Shown here in pieces: positions 11,285 to 22,265 of a stretch of 64,000 nucleotides of DNA. The translations under genes and the position numbers were made by a program. The notes under the pieces were generated by a model. The model saw nothing but the letters and a program-made list of their open reading frames with translations. It was not told where the DNA came from and made no database searches. The DNA is from Mantis religiosa (lineage: Eukaryota; Arthropoda; Insecta; Mantodea; Mantidae). The stretch's first letter is position 1, and each line of letters begins with the position of its first letter. The stretch is from the NCBI GenBank assembly GCA_030765055.1, contig CM060952.1, forward strand, positions 80,976,664 to 81,040,663, written 5' to 3'.

Positions 11285-11850
11285 TAACAAGTGTCTGTAT
11301 CATGAATTTTGTGAGAATGTTCTCAGAAGTCGTGTTAACTCTGGATGACTATATAATCAGTAAACCATAAGAGATCCCACCTACGAATGTGCTGGTACCG
11401 CGTCTGCTTCACGTTCAAGAGGTCCCGACTTCGAATCTCGGCCAGGGTGAGACTTTTCCGGCCTTTTCCCTTATCCTGAAAGGTGAATGTTGGGTACGTC
11501 TAAGCTCTGTGAATCCTCGGCTCATCTTTTCACTCGTTGTCCGATATGATTTAACGTTGGAGAAGATAAATTAGAAAAAGAAATAAAAGTAAGAAAATAC
11601 AGTACCAAATACATAATATGTATGTCGTTCAAGTACACCACTTTCTTTTGGTAGAACTAACAATTTCCTACATATTCGATGTTGTTTATTACATTTTCAA
11701 ATACTTGAACCTTTTTACAAATAAGAGATCATTAATCTTGCCTCCTACCATTTTATTCTGGCCTTGTCAACAGAACGGAATTACAAAACATTCATATAGC
11801 AACCAGCTTTTAAGGCTTCTAGAAAATTGAGTCAGACAAAATATGTGTCA
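11285..11850 (+). repeat. ARF copy split by SINE-A
   Basis: ARF words appear before the SINE ('gagaatgttctcagaagtc', 'atcagtaaaccataagaga') and after it ('tttcctacatattcgatgtt', 'attttcaaatacttgaacc', 'atatagcaaccagctttta'). The SINE-A at 11381-11572 lies between the two halves. Confidence 0.5.
11381..11572 (+). repeat. SINE-A inserted in ARF
   Basis: Plus-strand copy lacking the first bases of the head. It starts about 'gtgctggtaccgcgtctgc', has the B box 'gacttcgaatctcgg' and the body 'cccttatcctgaaaggtga', and ends 'cgatatgatttaacgttgg' with an A-rich tail. Confidence 0.85.
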
Positions 11851-13396
11851 TTATAAAACCATTATTTGTTTTGCTTTTCGCTAATGAAACTGTCGTCAAT
11901 TAATTATTAACTATATAAACATAGACTACTACTTACTCTTGACTCCGACGCTCTCTTTAGTGCCAAAACAATACTCACCTGAAACAAAAGAGAAAGCAGT
12001 GTAAACATTTACGCCACAGACGTGGTAATGCTAAAACATGTTTGAGTTTAATTATCGCTATGTGAAATATTTTTAATAACGAGAACAGACTCAAACATTG
12101 TAAAACGTAAATAACATTTTCTCTCCTCCTTTTCTCTCGTGAGGAGAGCTCGAAAAAAAGTGAAAGTGGAAAAATTACGCTGCAATTAGTGAGGGACTGT
12201 AAATATACATTATTTGCTGTAAAAATGTTCGCTTGAAGAAATGTTTGGTGTTTTTCACAAATTTAAGTGGTTATGAGCAGGTTTGTACCTGTGTAATTGC
12301 ATAACGAAATGTGATTATGTCTTGTGGTTTGCCATATAAACTTTGTGACTGTCTCGAGAGGGCAGAATACTATGGGACGAAGGGCCTAAATTGAAATCAG
12401 GACATCAAGCAGGCCATGAAATCAATCCCCCTCGACCGATACATTTATTATTTAATTAATTACACACCGGAGCGGCGCAATGGTACGATTGTCTTCACCT
12501 CTCACCAAGGCGACTCATGTTTGACTATGTGGGATCTGTGGTGGACAAAGCGGCCTCTGTGGTTTACTATGCCATTCACTCCAACTGCTTTATGGCTTTT
12601 TCCTTCCATGCAATTCATGACATCTCTGCTTATCATTACTCTGCTCCTTAGCATACGTGTGATCCCAGCCATCCACTTCCAGGAGTGTACCTATTTTCTA
12701 TAATAGAAAAGTAAAGAGAGAAAGAAATTACAGACTATCTGAATAAAGTGATCAGCTCATTTTACGTGTAAAACCACATTCGTTGGATGAAATCCGGAGA
12801 TAAGTAATTAAATGATGCAACGTTTGCTGAGAAACTATAGATACATCTCCGTAGGCATGAATGAATGAATGAATGAAATAAACACTAAGAACTCCAAATG
12901 TTTAGATTCAAACTCTTTCCTATCGTCTTCATGAGGATTTACATAGAGTCACTTATGAGTGTTATCAAAATTAAAGATAACGATGCTAGGAAATTCATAA
13001 ACATAGTTCAGTGCTGTAACATGTGATGTTAGAACGTTCTTGACTCAAAGCCTGCCACATCTATCCCTTGTATCCGCTGAAGGAAAAAAATTCTCCTGCC
13101 CCTTGAGCTTCTTCTTACAGCAATCTGTGTTGTACTACTTGATGGGTGTTGCCCACATCACGAACAACTCGATCTCCACAGTAATTCCTCTCAAATGATC
13201 CAAATGTGTCAAATGTAGGAATAGTGTTAATGTAGCTGACACCCGAGTTTCTTTTTGCATAAAGCTTTCGAACTCATAAACCATTCCCATATATTTTGTC
13301 ACACTGACGATTGCGAAACCTAGTGGAGAGGTTGAGTTGAGTCACTACGGCTGTTATCAGTGGGAAGTACAGAAGAGGCATGACCCTTTTTTGTAG
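11851..13396. other. Unassigned sequence
   Basis: This contains a 95-codon open frame (12416-12703) that matches no family I know and lies in a somewhat less AT-rich patch (12390-12700). A short (AATG)n run sits at about 12857-12876. No confident gene. Confidence 0.4.
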
Positions 13397-13495
13397 TTTA
13401 CGTCCTCCAACGTTAAGTCATATCGGACGATGAATGGAATGGGTGAAATGATGCTCAAATGAGCCCGGGGTCCATAGAGCTTAGAGTTACCCGAC
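13397..13495 (-). repeat. SINE-A 3' half only
   Basis: Contains the SINE-A 3' end ('tttacgtcctccaacgtta' through 'gagcttagagttacccgac') and then stops abruptly at 13495, before the body and tRNA head. On its own strand it is 5'-truncated, as aborted reverse transcription would leave it. The break abuts the promoter-like block that follows. Confidence 0.8.
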
Positions 13496-13524
13496 AAGGC
13501 GTGACCTTCCCGGACCGGAGCAAA

Positions 13525-14000
13525 CCGTAATATTGCGCAGAGACCATTCTAGAATGTAATTCGAGTACATTGGATTACTGAAACGATCTCTGCTTCCGGA
13601 ACACTATACAAAGAACCGTGTCGAAGTCTAGCAGTCGCAGTTTGTATGCGTTTCGAGCTTCGAATTAAGCCGACGAGTGCATCACTCCGTGGTGAGGAGT
13701 CAGCGCAGTGAGGCAGTTCACGAGTCAGTCGATCATTTGAGTTGCGTGAGTCGACAGAGAAGTCTGGTGTGCTCCAAGTACCATGGTGAGGAATCGGCAG
13801 GCAGTGAAAAGGTGTAAGAAGTAGTTTACCAAGTTGGTGCCTGCTAAAGAGAGACATAAAGAAACATTAACAAGCTGTGTATTTATTAAAAGAGAAACTG
13901 ATTGTAAGCTAGCATTGTACAAACGATTCGAGTGACAAATGAAAGAGTTCAAAAGCACTTTCGTCGTTTTGTCATCTTTGTCACAATCCTCACAAATCAC
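13525..14000 (+). promoter_or_regulatory. HSE-module copy 1 (LTR-like, degraded)
   Basis: Starts near 'gaccattctagaatgtaat' (one TTC-GAA pair at 13547-13554) with a decayed second half 'attcgagtacatt'. It continues 'gaaacgatctctgcttccgg' and has a TATA-like 'actatacaaag' near 13605. Downstream sequence resembles copy 3 ('cgtggtgaggagtcagcgca'; copy 3 has 'catggtgaggagtcggcgca'). The block ends in 'cgttttgtcatctttgtcac', close to 'gtcctttgtcacag' at the end of copy 4. Start, promoter and shared end suggest an LTR-type unit, but I did not find a matching internal retroelement. Confidence 0.45.
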
Positions 14001-14439
14001 GTAACGATCGCTTAGAACGTAGAAAGTCTTCCATTATATGAATTTACGTTATTTCGTGTGTTCAAGACAGGCAAATAATGACAATTTCAGCTTCTTCGTT
14101 GATATAATATTACGAAGAAGGAAAATATCTGGACGAATAACAAGTCATTAGTTTCTCTGTTTCTCCCATTTCCTCTACTTAATGACGGCTCAGCGCTGCG
14201 ACAACTTCTTAAAGAGAGCACTGGGTAAACAAACATCGTGTGTTGAAGAAGCAGAATTACCTGATGAATTTCTGCAGGTATTATTTTAAACACTGCAGAA
14301 CGGACCACCAAAATTCGACACCAACATTTCACCGAATTTCACCGAAATTGGTGATTTGAGATTAAAAATATTAGTACTTATAAACGAGTCTCCGTGTGTG
14401 TTTCTGTGCGTAATTTAAAAAAAAACTAAAAGTAAGTTA
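14001..14439. other. Unassigned sequence
   Basis: No supported feature. It lies between the LTR-like block and an ARF copy. Confidence 0.35.
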
Positions 14440-14965
14440 TAGCCCAAACTCTTCTGGAAAATGCTTTGATATTTTTTATTTTCTAAAAAAAATGCTCCAA
14501 TAATTTTAAATTACTGTATCTAAGATATTTTCATTACAAATGAAATGTGTATATGTAATTTCGGAGAACTGCCTCTTCATTCCCAAGGACTTTAGCGATA
14601 AACTGTAAGAGATTACAAAAAAGTAGATCTTCTAAGGACCCAATTTATATAAAACATGGTTTCTGAACGGTGAAACATTTCGGAGATATTCTTTGTTTGA
14701 GTATTATTTACCACCGGTTGATAGCTTTTATAATAAATATGGGTATGATACAGGTACGTCCAATGACAAAACGTAAATGAATACAATGTATTTCACAGAG
14801 CTGTCCTAGACGAAAGGAATCGTCTGACATTGTTTAACATTGAATGACGAAAATTGAGGGAAAAAAATCATGGTCATTCAAATAAAATGTAATGTTAAGA
14901 GCCATCAAATTGCGACGGGACATTTAAAACAACTCACTATCACTCAAAGTCTTCTGTATTTCTAT
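14440..14965 (+). repeat. ARF copy, diverged
   Basis: Recognised by 'taagatattttcattacaaatg', 'gataaactgtaagagat', 'catttcggagatattcttt' and 'cactatcactcaaagtctt' in ARF order. It is interrupted by non-ARF sequence about 14705-14870. Confidence 0.5.
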
Positions 14966-15251
14966 TAAAAGACAAACATGAAATAAAAATAATTTCAGTA
15001 ATTATTTATTTCGATTAAACGGAATTAATGATACCATGTTGATTTTCACAATAATATACCAAGGAAAAGGAGCCAAATGACTTTCTTTTACCATCTTTTT
15101 ATTTCTTTTGTAATTTCCTATATCAAATTACAAGAAGCCTTTCATTTCATCAATATGCAGGGTTCTTCATCTGAAAGCCAAAGTAGCACACAGCGTTCCG
15201 CCTCTCTCGTGGCCTTGCTGGATTCCCCCACTACTGCCTCTTTTTGTTTTG

Positions 15252-15480
15252 TAATTTACGTCCTCCAACGTTAATTCATATCGGACGGTCAATGAATTGG
15301 ATGAAATGGTGCTCAAATGAGTCCAGGTCCATGGAGCTTAGTTACCCGACATTCGTCTGTAAGGATAAGGGAAAACCCCGGAAAAAACCTTATCCAGATA
15401 ACTCACCCTGACCGCGATTCGAACTCGGGGCTTCTTGAACGTGAGTTAGACACGCTGCCATCTACGCTACCGAGGCAGGT
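15252..15480 (-). repeat. SINE-A, full length
   Basis: Well-preserved minus-strand copy. The 3' end 'aatttacgtcctccaacg' is at the left, preceded by a T-rich stretch that is its A-rich tail. The body 'aaccttatccagataactc' and the reversed B box 'gcgattcgaactcgggg' follow, and the head ends 'ctacgctaccgaggcaggt'. It lies just upstream of the Tc1/mariner-like pseudogene. Confidence 0.92.
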
Positions 15481-15629
15481 CCACTACTGGCTGCCGCTGT
15501 GTGCGAGGCCTGGCGGTGTGCACTCCACTCTGCAATATTCTACCAACATAAACAGGTGCTTGACTCTACAACAAAGCATTGTCATGTGTAAAAATTATAA
15601 ATGGGAATCCCCAAGCCTTTCACATTTAC

Positions 15630-16740
15630 AATTCAGGAGATTGTGAAAACATTCGAAACCACTGGTTCTGGGCAAACAAAAGCCGAAAGCGTAAGACGAT
15701 ATAACCGCATGTTTTGAACATTCAAAATTCACACCAAAATTAGCACAAAAGGTGGCAATTTCAAAGACTTCTGCAATAGAGCAACTAAGTTATTAAAACT
15801 AAAACGTATAAGTATACATGTGTCCATGCCTCAAAACAACGGGACCCAGTATCACGAATGCATTATTGTGAACGATTTCTTTCATTATTGAATGACGGTT
15901 TAATTGAAACACAGCTTTTGTTCGTTTCCGATGAGGACTGGTTCCACCTCAGTGGCCATGTCAACACTCATAACAGTCGGTAATGGGCTTCTGAAAATAC
16001 ACATCGCGTTCAAGAAATCCCTCATTATGATCGTAAAGACGGCTAATCAAGGCGGCCCGGGTTCGATCCAAGGCGGCCCGGGTTCGATCTCAGGCGACCG
16101 CAAAGTGAGAATTGTGGTGGACAACACGAGTTTTCTCCCGGTCCTCCACTTTAGCCTGCCATCTCATTCACCGGTGCTCCATCTTCATCTCATGTACCAT
16201 CAATGTCACCGCCCGCGGTGCCGTATGTAGTAAAAGCGGGCGTCTACACTTTAGACGCATAGTAGACCCAATATTCTACGAACAGACTGTAAATGCAGAA
16301 AGGTACCGAAATGACATTTTGACTTCATTTGGTCATTAACTTGAGAGAAGAAGAGAACTGATATGGGTGGTTTCAACAATATTCTGCTTCTGCCCATACA
16401 GAAGAGAAATCCAGGGAAGTGTTTGAGGATAGAGTAATTATGCTGGTGTAAGGCCATCTCTCTCCCGCAATTTAACAGTGTGTAATTTTTACTTTTGGTG
16501 TAACCTGAAAGACAAATTTTACGAAACAAATACTTAAACATTGGAAAAACTAAAACAAAATATTAGAAATGAAATCGAAAACATTAAAGTGGCCCAACTT
16601 AACCGTGTGAATCAAAGTGTATTCTCCCAATATAATGAATGCTTGTTTAGCCGAGGACGGAAGACATTTCCAAAATCTTCTAAAAGGTAAGAGTATTATA
16701 TATGCTTTACTCGCGGAGTTTATGTGCGGGCAAAGCTGGT
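15630..16740 (+). pseudogene. Tc1/mariner-superfamily transposase pseudogene 1, split by SINE-B
   Basis: DD-type transposase remnant in order: HTH trace 'IVKTFETTGSGQTKAESVRR' (15640-15700), 'ATKLLKLK' (15782-15805) and the first catalytic block SDEDWFHLSGHVN with its Asp codon at 15930-15932. SINE-B interrupts at 16041-16254. After it come RRIVDPIFYEQTVNAERY (16256-16300), GWFQQYSASAHTEEKS (about 16365-16415), CNFYFWCNLKDKFYET (16481-16530) and a C-terminal helix region to about 16670. The second catalytic Asp is Tyr (16380-16382) and the third is Asn (16484-16486). A stop at 16349 and a frameshift between 16410 and 16470 add to the damage. The family encodes cut-and-paste transposases acting in the nucleus; this copy cannot be active. 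Confidence 0.85.
16041..16254 (+). repeat. SINE-B inserted in a transposase pseudogene, with duplicated head
   Basis: Plus-strand SINE-B. The head segment 'caaggcggcccgggttcgat' occurs twice in tandem (16048-16067 and 16069-16088), doubling the B box. The middle 'gtggtggacaacacgag', 'cacttta' and 'catcttcatctcatgtacca' lead to the 3' end 'gtagtaaaagcgggcgt'. It interrupts the transposase between the QEIPHYDRK-like block and RRIVDPIF. About eight residues of the expected transposase block are missing at the junction. Confidence 0.85.
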
Positions 16741-18215
16741 TGTTGCACACTAGATCGCGCATAGGCGAAATGCCGTGCGCTCGTTAGGTTTTACAAGGAA
16801 AACCCTGTACATTTTACTGATTACACAAATATCTTAATAAAAGTGGTTTCAGCCATCTTTCGAGAAAACAAGAAACGTTTTTGTCTAAAGCGTAGTTTGT
16901 GTTAGGAATGCCTTAGATATTTCAATATCATATCTGGAAGATTGTAAGCTTAAAATACTGCCCCTGCGAAATGGAGTAATATTCTGAAAAAATAAAGAAA
17001 AATTAAATTCAGTATGCATTGATTATTAATATCAGCAACATTTGTCCCTCCCCCGAACACAGTAATGTAATGCACATTCTAATTTTAAATGCCAATTTTA
17101 TCAAAAGGTTTCTCAGTATTTTTTATTATTCCGCGAGTCAAAAACTTTTATGAATTAACTTCCAATTAAGAGCAAAAATTAATGAATAACTTTATAGCTT
17201 CCGAGAATCACATATACGGTTTTAAAATTGTATAACCTTATTTTTATAAATAATTTCATAACCAGTTATTTATAAAATAAATGCCACAATGTAACTGACT
17301 TATCTGTCCTTGGTGGCACAACTTCATTTGAATTTATGGTTCCTTATCATGTTATGTTAAAGGCAAAAACATTCTTAGTAGGATGTAGAACACTGCTTGA
17401 TTTGTAGGGCATAGTTAATCAACGAAGTTAATTTAATTAAATCTAGAACAGATGCAGATATCTGATTGGAATTCTATTACCACAATGCAATAACAAATAG
17501 ATCGCTTAAATGGAAATTGAGATGCATTGCCTCAGGTACCAAGTTTGATATTCCACATACCATCTTGTTTAGTTTTGTTACTTACCAAACAAAGCGTGAA
17601 TGAAATTGCCAAGAAGGAATCTACTTAACACGATGTCTCACATAAAACACGAGTCACGTAAAACATTCATGGCTGGTGTACGTTAGCTGTAAATGGTACA
17701 TCGCTAAACGAGATAAGTACGGCTACGTTCACTTGCTTTTGGCGGGAAAAGTACTGCTCACAACAACGAATATTACTGTATTATCTTAAATACTTGGCCT
17801 TGTCCGCAGTTTAATGGTAAATCACTACAACATTTAGATTAAGGTTGTACTTGTACAATAGTCCTGCATTTCTGTATTAGTTTATAATAAACATTCTGAG
17901 AAAATAATATACTAAAGCACTGTTGAATAACTATTGCACAAATATCACGGTTTGTAATGAACTCTTGTTAATGCACTTCAGTGACTCTCGCACTGTGACA
18001 CTGGGCAAAATAATATTTCAAGTAACTTCAATAGAACCATCAACGAACACAAAACTATAAGAAATCAGAAGTAAATCAAGACAAAGAAAATATACAAGTG
18101 GATGGTCCTATTACTCAATAGTCGATGTGCTACCAAGAGACTCAAAAACATCCTAACCGGCTGCGCTGTAGTTTGCCTGGCTCGGGGCTCGTTGCTGTCG
18201 GCGCCGAAGAAACCA
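16741..18215. other. Unassigned AT-rich sequence
   Basis: No coding or repeat signal that I can support in about 1.5 kb between the two related transposase pseudogenes. Confidence 0.45.
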
Positions 18216-18621
18216 TGCAACACCAGCGCAGAAACAGTTATATGCATTGCTTTTTTCGAGCCAACAGTTCACGGCGCGTTTTTCTCTCCTATTTTTAGAA
18301 AATTAACAGATAGCGTGATTTTGCCTTTTTTAAACAAGGCTCTGCAACAGCTCATACAACCAATCTTTCGATGAGAACAATTTAACAAAAATTGGACAAA
18401 ATTATTTGTGGCTCCTCGATCCCCCGACCTGACCCCCTGCAATTTTTATGTCTGGGGTAACTTAAAGCATAAAGTGTACAAGACAAATCCACACATCCTG
18501 GAACAATTAAAACAAAATATCTGAAAACATTTCTCAACGTGAAGTAGGTACAGCGAGTGATGCACAGTTCCTTAACGAGATACCGGACATGTATGACCAA
18601 CAGCGGCAACATCTCCTTTAG
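18216..18621 (+). pseudogene. Tc1/mariner-superfamily transposase pseudogene 2 (C-terminal)
   Basis: A related but separate fossil. 'AFFEPTVHGAFFSPIF' (18248-18296) fits the block after the first catalytic Asp. 'KQGSATAHTTNLSM' (18333-18374) fits the 'QQDGATAHT' block, but the catalytic Asp is missing. After a frameshift near 18385-18400 the sequence reads VAPRSPDLTPCNFYVWGNLKH, with Asn instead of the third catalytic Asp at 18441-18443. A C-terminal helix (HILEQLKQNI) and a stop at 18619 follow. The N-terminal half and HTH are absent. The sequence at 18110-18215 is more GC-rich and unassigned. Confidence 0.82.
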
Positions 18622-19544
18622 TAACATGTGTACGTAAAACCTTTAAAATTACTGTTAAAAATGTTGCATGGTTTCATCAGTGCCTTCTATGATAGCGGCA
18701 GACGACAACTAGAGGACAGGCAAAATACCAATTCCGATGTTTTTGTGTCTCTCGGTACACGAACTTGCTTCGCAAAGCTTTTGAAACATAATAATATTCG
18801 AGCTATGTGATTAACGTTAAAAATGTATAGACGCCCCTACAAGACATGACACAAAGCTACATTATGTTGAAGTATCTTGGTAAATAAAAAAGAAGAAAAG
18901 AAGTTTAGAAAAATTTGCTTGAGCATATCGGTGTATTTGTGTGTATATATGTGTTCTTTTCGAGAACAAATCCGTTATTTGTACAAATATTTATCTCGAA
19001 GAACGTTGAGACAGACGAATAAACATTTTAAAAATGGGTTAGAAGAACGAGTAGAAGAAATCATGTGAATGCAAAGCTACACATTAATTTTGTCAAAATG
19101 CTTTTCATACGTAAAATCTTCATGGTCTCGGGCGTACGATAGACGAGGTGACTTCCAGTAGCAAACAAACGAATCAAAGGTAAAAGTGAATATGATATAT
19201 AAACACTTTGTATCGCAATGCCCATAGGGGAGGGTGGCTATGCCCCAAGCGTTGCCTAGGGGCAAAAATCCAGAACTTGCTTGTTTGTTTGTTTGTTTGT
19301 TTTTCCTCGTTCTGCCTGATTGAAACTGAATTCCCTGCGGAGAGAAATTCACAAAATGTTCCACATGTAAAAGATAGAATAAAAATCTGATGGGTTGCAC
19401 CCACAATGCCATCTCTTCTCTTCTACAATATACCTTGATGGGATTTAAAGTTTACGGAAATAGTTTCATTTCATATTTCATTGTAGATCCAAAAGAAAAG
19501 AATAGCGAAGCGATAAAAGAAATCTACATCTCCTTAAAACACTC
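18622..19544. other. Unassigned sequence with a short TTTG run
   Basis: Nothing recognisable apart from (TTTG)5 at about 19278-19302 and a short ARF-like 3' word ('gaaatcatgtgaatgcaaa') near 19055. Confidence 0.4.
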
Positions 19545-19890
19545 AATTTATATTAAATGCGTGTTCTGAAATTAGCCATTTCCGAGATATTCCTTATTAT
19601 TCGTTTCAATTTTGTAATACTTATAATTTTCTCAAATGGCAAGCCATTATTCATCTTTTTATCCCTTGGGCAAAATGGCATAGAATTGAATTTCGAAGCT
19701 GTCACATAACGACTAGCTTCAAAACATTTGACTTTCGCTTAATTCTGTATTTCCATGTTAACTACAAAGAAATGAAGGTAATGCAGAAATTTCTGTAAAT
19801 GTTTATCTCGAGTAACATGAAGTAGATAGAGCAATCAACATTTGTAACTGTTGTTGTACAACTGTAAAGAACGACGTGTGAGTGCAATAT
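19545..19890 (+). repeat. ARF copy (3' half)
   Basis: Contains 'catttccgagatattcctta', 'ggcaagccattattcat', 'gaatttcgaagctgtcacata', 'acatttgactttcgcttaa', 'aacatgaagtagatagag' and the 3' word 'cgtgtgagtgcaat' in order. It is colinear with the 10.3-10.64 kb and 50.65-50.94 kb copies. Confidence 0.65.
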
Positions 19891-20385
19891 ATCAGACTAT
19901 GTAATTCACTTTACTGAGGTATAGGAAATCTTTGTGCTCGAGAGACCTCAAAAAATTTTAACGATAAAATATCGATAGAATACGTTTTTTTGGAATAATG
20001 TTTGGTTAAAGTTAAAATTTTCAGATACAGAATTCAAAAGCTAATTTAGTTTTTCTACTTTCCAAATACGAGCAACAAGTAGATTAAAATGCTGCCAAAT
20101 TGTGTTGCAGAAGGAAGAGAACTGTGCGAGTAGTCAAGACCTGATTACAGCCCTTCATTGACATCCAGGTCACGACCAGCTTTGAAGTTACCAGTCCAAA
20201 CGTGTAGCAGGGAAGCATATGTATACAGGAGCAGTTGAGATTCTGATCACACTGTCAACTGTCAAACCGACTCGACACGTCCGCATTAATAACAAAAGAA
20301 CACAACAGATCACAAACATAATACAATCGGAAATGTGTTTCTATAGAAAGTATTCAAATCGGTTTTGAAACATACTCCAGCAATC

Positions 20386-20836
20386 AAATTAACAACAGCA
20401 TAGAGCCAGACTGAAAAAAAAAACCAATGCCATAGCCGGGATTTGAACCACGGATCTTCTGGTTGCCGTCCAGCCGCTCTAAACCTTGAGCTACTATGGC
20501 CAACGTGCCGCTATGACATTAAATTCTCCAACTGACTTATGTTTTTCCCGGTAAACCACTAGCAGTTCTCATAAACACACGAGACAACTACCTTAATGGC
20601 GACTAACTATGCTGTAAGTGCTTTAAGGCCCGGGCTTTATAGTTCAGACCACTATTAGGTATAATTAATGGAAATTGTTATTTCACACTAGCCGTGTGCA
20701 GACGCACTATGAATGAGTTTTTGAAAGGAAAAATCCATGAAACTATGGATTTTTCAGTCTGGCTCTACCCTTTCATAGTATGTCCTGCACACGGCTATTG
20801 TGAAACAACAATTAATCTCCATTAAATTAACAACAG
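20386..20836. mobile_element. Foldback tRNA-bearing element, copy 1, with 13-bp target duplication
   Basis: The 425-bp element (20399-20823) is bounded by a perfect direct repeat 'aaattaacaacag' at 20386-20398 and 20824-20836. From the left it has 'agagccagactgaaaa', then an antisense tRNA-like domain (20430-20501), a unique middle and a terminal foldback. The tRNA-like domain has a 7-bp acceptor stem GCCATAG/CTATGGC, a D-arm and the B box 'ggttcaaatccc'. The foldback has arms of about 50 bp at 20667-20713 and 20771-20823. The right arm ends exactly at the duplication. The foldback loop holds an inner hairpin ('aaaaatccat'/'atggattttt') and an inverted copy of the element's left-end sequence (20749-20769). 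Copy 2 shares the same order. No protein is encoded. Confidence 0.8.
20430..20501 (-). other. tRNA-like domain of foldback element copy 1
   Basis: The minus strand folds as a tRNA: a 7/7 acceptor stem, D-stem GCTC/GAGC, a 4-bp CTGG/CCAG anticodon stem and a B box. Pairing in the T-stem is poor and the residue before the presumptive anticodon is C instead of U. It therefore looks like a tRNA-derived domain, not a working tRNA gene. I do not assign an amino acid. Confidence 0.6.
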
Positions 20837-21593
20837 ACAATTTTCATTCATAATACGCAAAAATATTTTGTGTACACGCACATGACTTTCTCAGCTCTCA
20901 CTCTGAGAAGTTATTTTGAAACTGATTATTATTTGTAATAAATTTAGGCTGCAGGAAAAATAATTATTAATTTTGTAAGATTTATATGTTATTTGTTTAC
21001 TGAACATTATGATCAAATTGTAAAAGGAGTTAAACATTTGTGTGATAAATAAGTTAGAATATTTAAACTGTGTGCAAAATTAGGAAACAAAATATAGCTA
21101 TGCATATAGTATGCAATGCAAATTTTAAATGCAATGAAATAGTTGGTTGTTAAGGGCAACGGAGAAAAAAAATCAATAATCGCTAGAGGGGATGAGATTA
21201 GTAGACGCTTGGACCTGGTAGAAGCTAGATGCCTAGATAGAAAAGTGAAGAAGGACGTTAAATCATTTGACAAAGCTACTGCAAAAGTGTAGTTCTAATA
21301 TTGGGTTTATTTTAAAACAACTGTATAAGGTTATTAATTTTGGAAACCAATGCAGTTAATAAAACATTTTAAATTATATTATCTAATTTTTTATTCCAAT
21401 ATCCCATTGTGGAACATGGGAGTTACGACGTCCATACGAGACCGAACGCCTCTGAAGAAATTCCAAGCTAGTTGCCGGGGCAATAAGAACTGATTATAAA
21501 CATTTAAAGATATTCTCGATAAAAAACTTCAAATGGCTTCAAGTGGCTGCACCAACAGGATGTTGATTCTTTTTTTTTTTTCTTTTTGTTGTT
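20837..21593. other. Unassigned AT-rich sequence
   Basis: No supported feature. Confidence 0.4.
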
Positions 21594-21807
21594 ATTTACG
21601 TCCTCCAACGTCCTCATATCATACGATGAATGGAATTGGTTAAATAATTCTAAAAGGAGCCCAGGGTCCATAGAACTTAGAGTTACCCGACATTCGCCTT
21701 TCAGGATAAGGGAGAATCCCGGGAAACCTTATCCAGGTAACTCATCCTGACCGAGATTCGAACTCGGGACCTCTTGAACGTGAGGCAGGCACGCTACCGA
21801 GGTGGGC
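21594..21807 (-). repeat. SINE-A, full length with T-rich (A-tail) flank
   Basis: Good minus-strand copy. A run of T at 21570-21581 and further T-rich sequence precede 'atttacgtcctccaacg', consistent with a poly-A tail at its 3' end. The reversed B box is 'gagattcgaactcgggacc', and the head ends 'acgctaccgaggtgggc', lacking a few bases of the A-box region. Confidence 0.92.
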
Positions 21808-22079
21808 ACAGATTGGTGAGATGATAATTCAGCGCCACAATTAAAACCATGCTGCAAATTTCGTCGTAACGTGGTATAGAAGCTGAATTTCGCGAAGGCC
21901 ACTTCGTCTTCTTGAGAACACCTTTTATTCTACAGCCTTCTTACTGACAGATACCAAGCTTTACAGAACTATACGAATTATACAGCAGATTTAAGCGATG
22001 GACAAATCTTCTTAGAGTAGATCGTTAATCACTTTCTATAGGAGAAATAAAAGTATAGTTTGGAAACAATACCACAAAG

Positions 22080-22265
22080 CATTTCCAAAATTTTTATCCT
22101 AAAAAGTGTCAAAATTTGTGTATTTTAACGAGATCTGAATTATTCTTTTATTAACATTTTTTCTTGTCTCTTACGGTTAACCAGTTATGCAAAAATCACT
22201 CAGAATGAACAGGAATTCAGAGAACATTCTCAGAAAATATAACGTGTACATCTAATTTTTCAACA
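22080..22265 (-). repeat. ARF segment, diverged
   Basis: Minus-strand words 'gtattttaacgagatctg', 'tctcttacggttaaccagtta', 'cagagaacattctcag' and 'aacgtgtacatctaattt' match the middle of ARF, for example 56.5-56.7 kb on the same strand. Confidence 0.42.

Noticed and set aside
12416..12703. 95-codon open frame as a host exon
   Set aside because: No recognisable domain and no convincing splice or promoter context. Cannot be supported from sequence alone.
15317..15646. 109-codon open frame with 'HPDRDSNSG' as a protein
   Set aside because: It is translated SINE-A. The same peptide style recurs at 37847-38050 and 48018-48209 for the same reason.
16034..16262. Target duplication around the 16.04-kb SINE-B ('taaagacg'/'tttagacg')
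   Set aside because: Too short and mismatched. Transposase sequence also appears to be missing at the junction, so the insertion was not clean.
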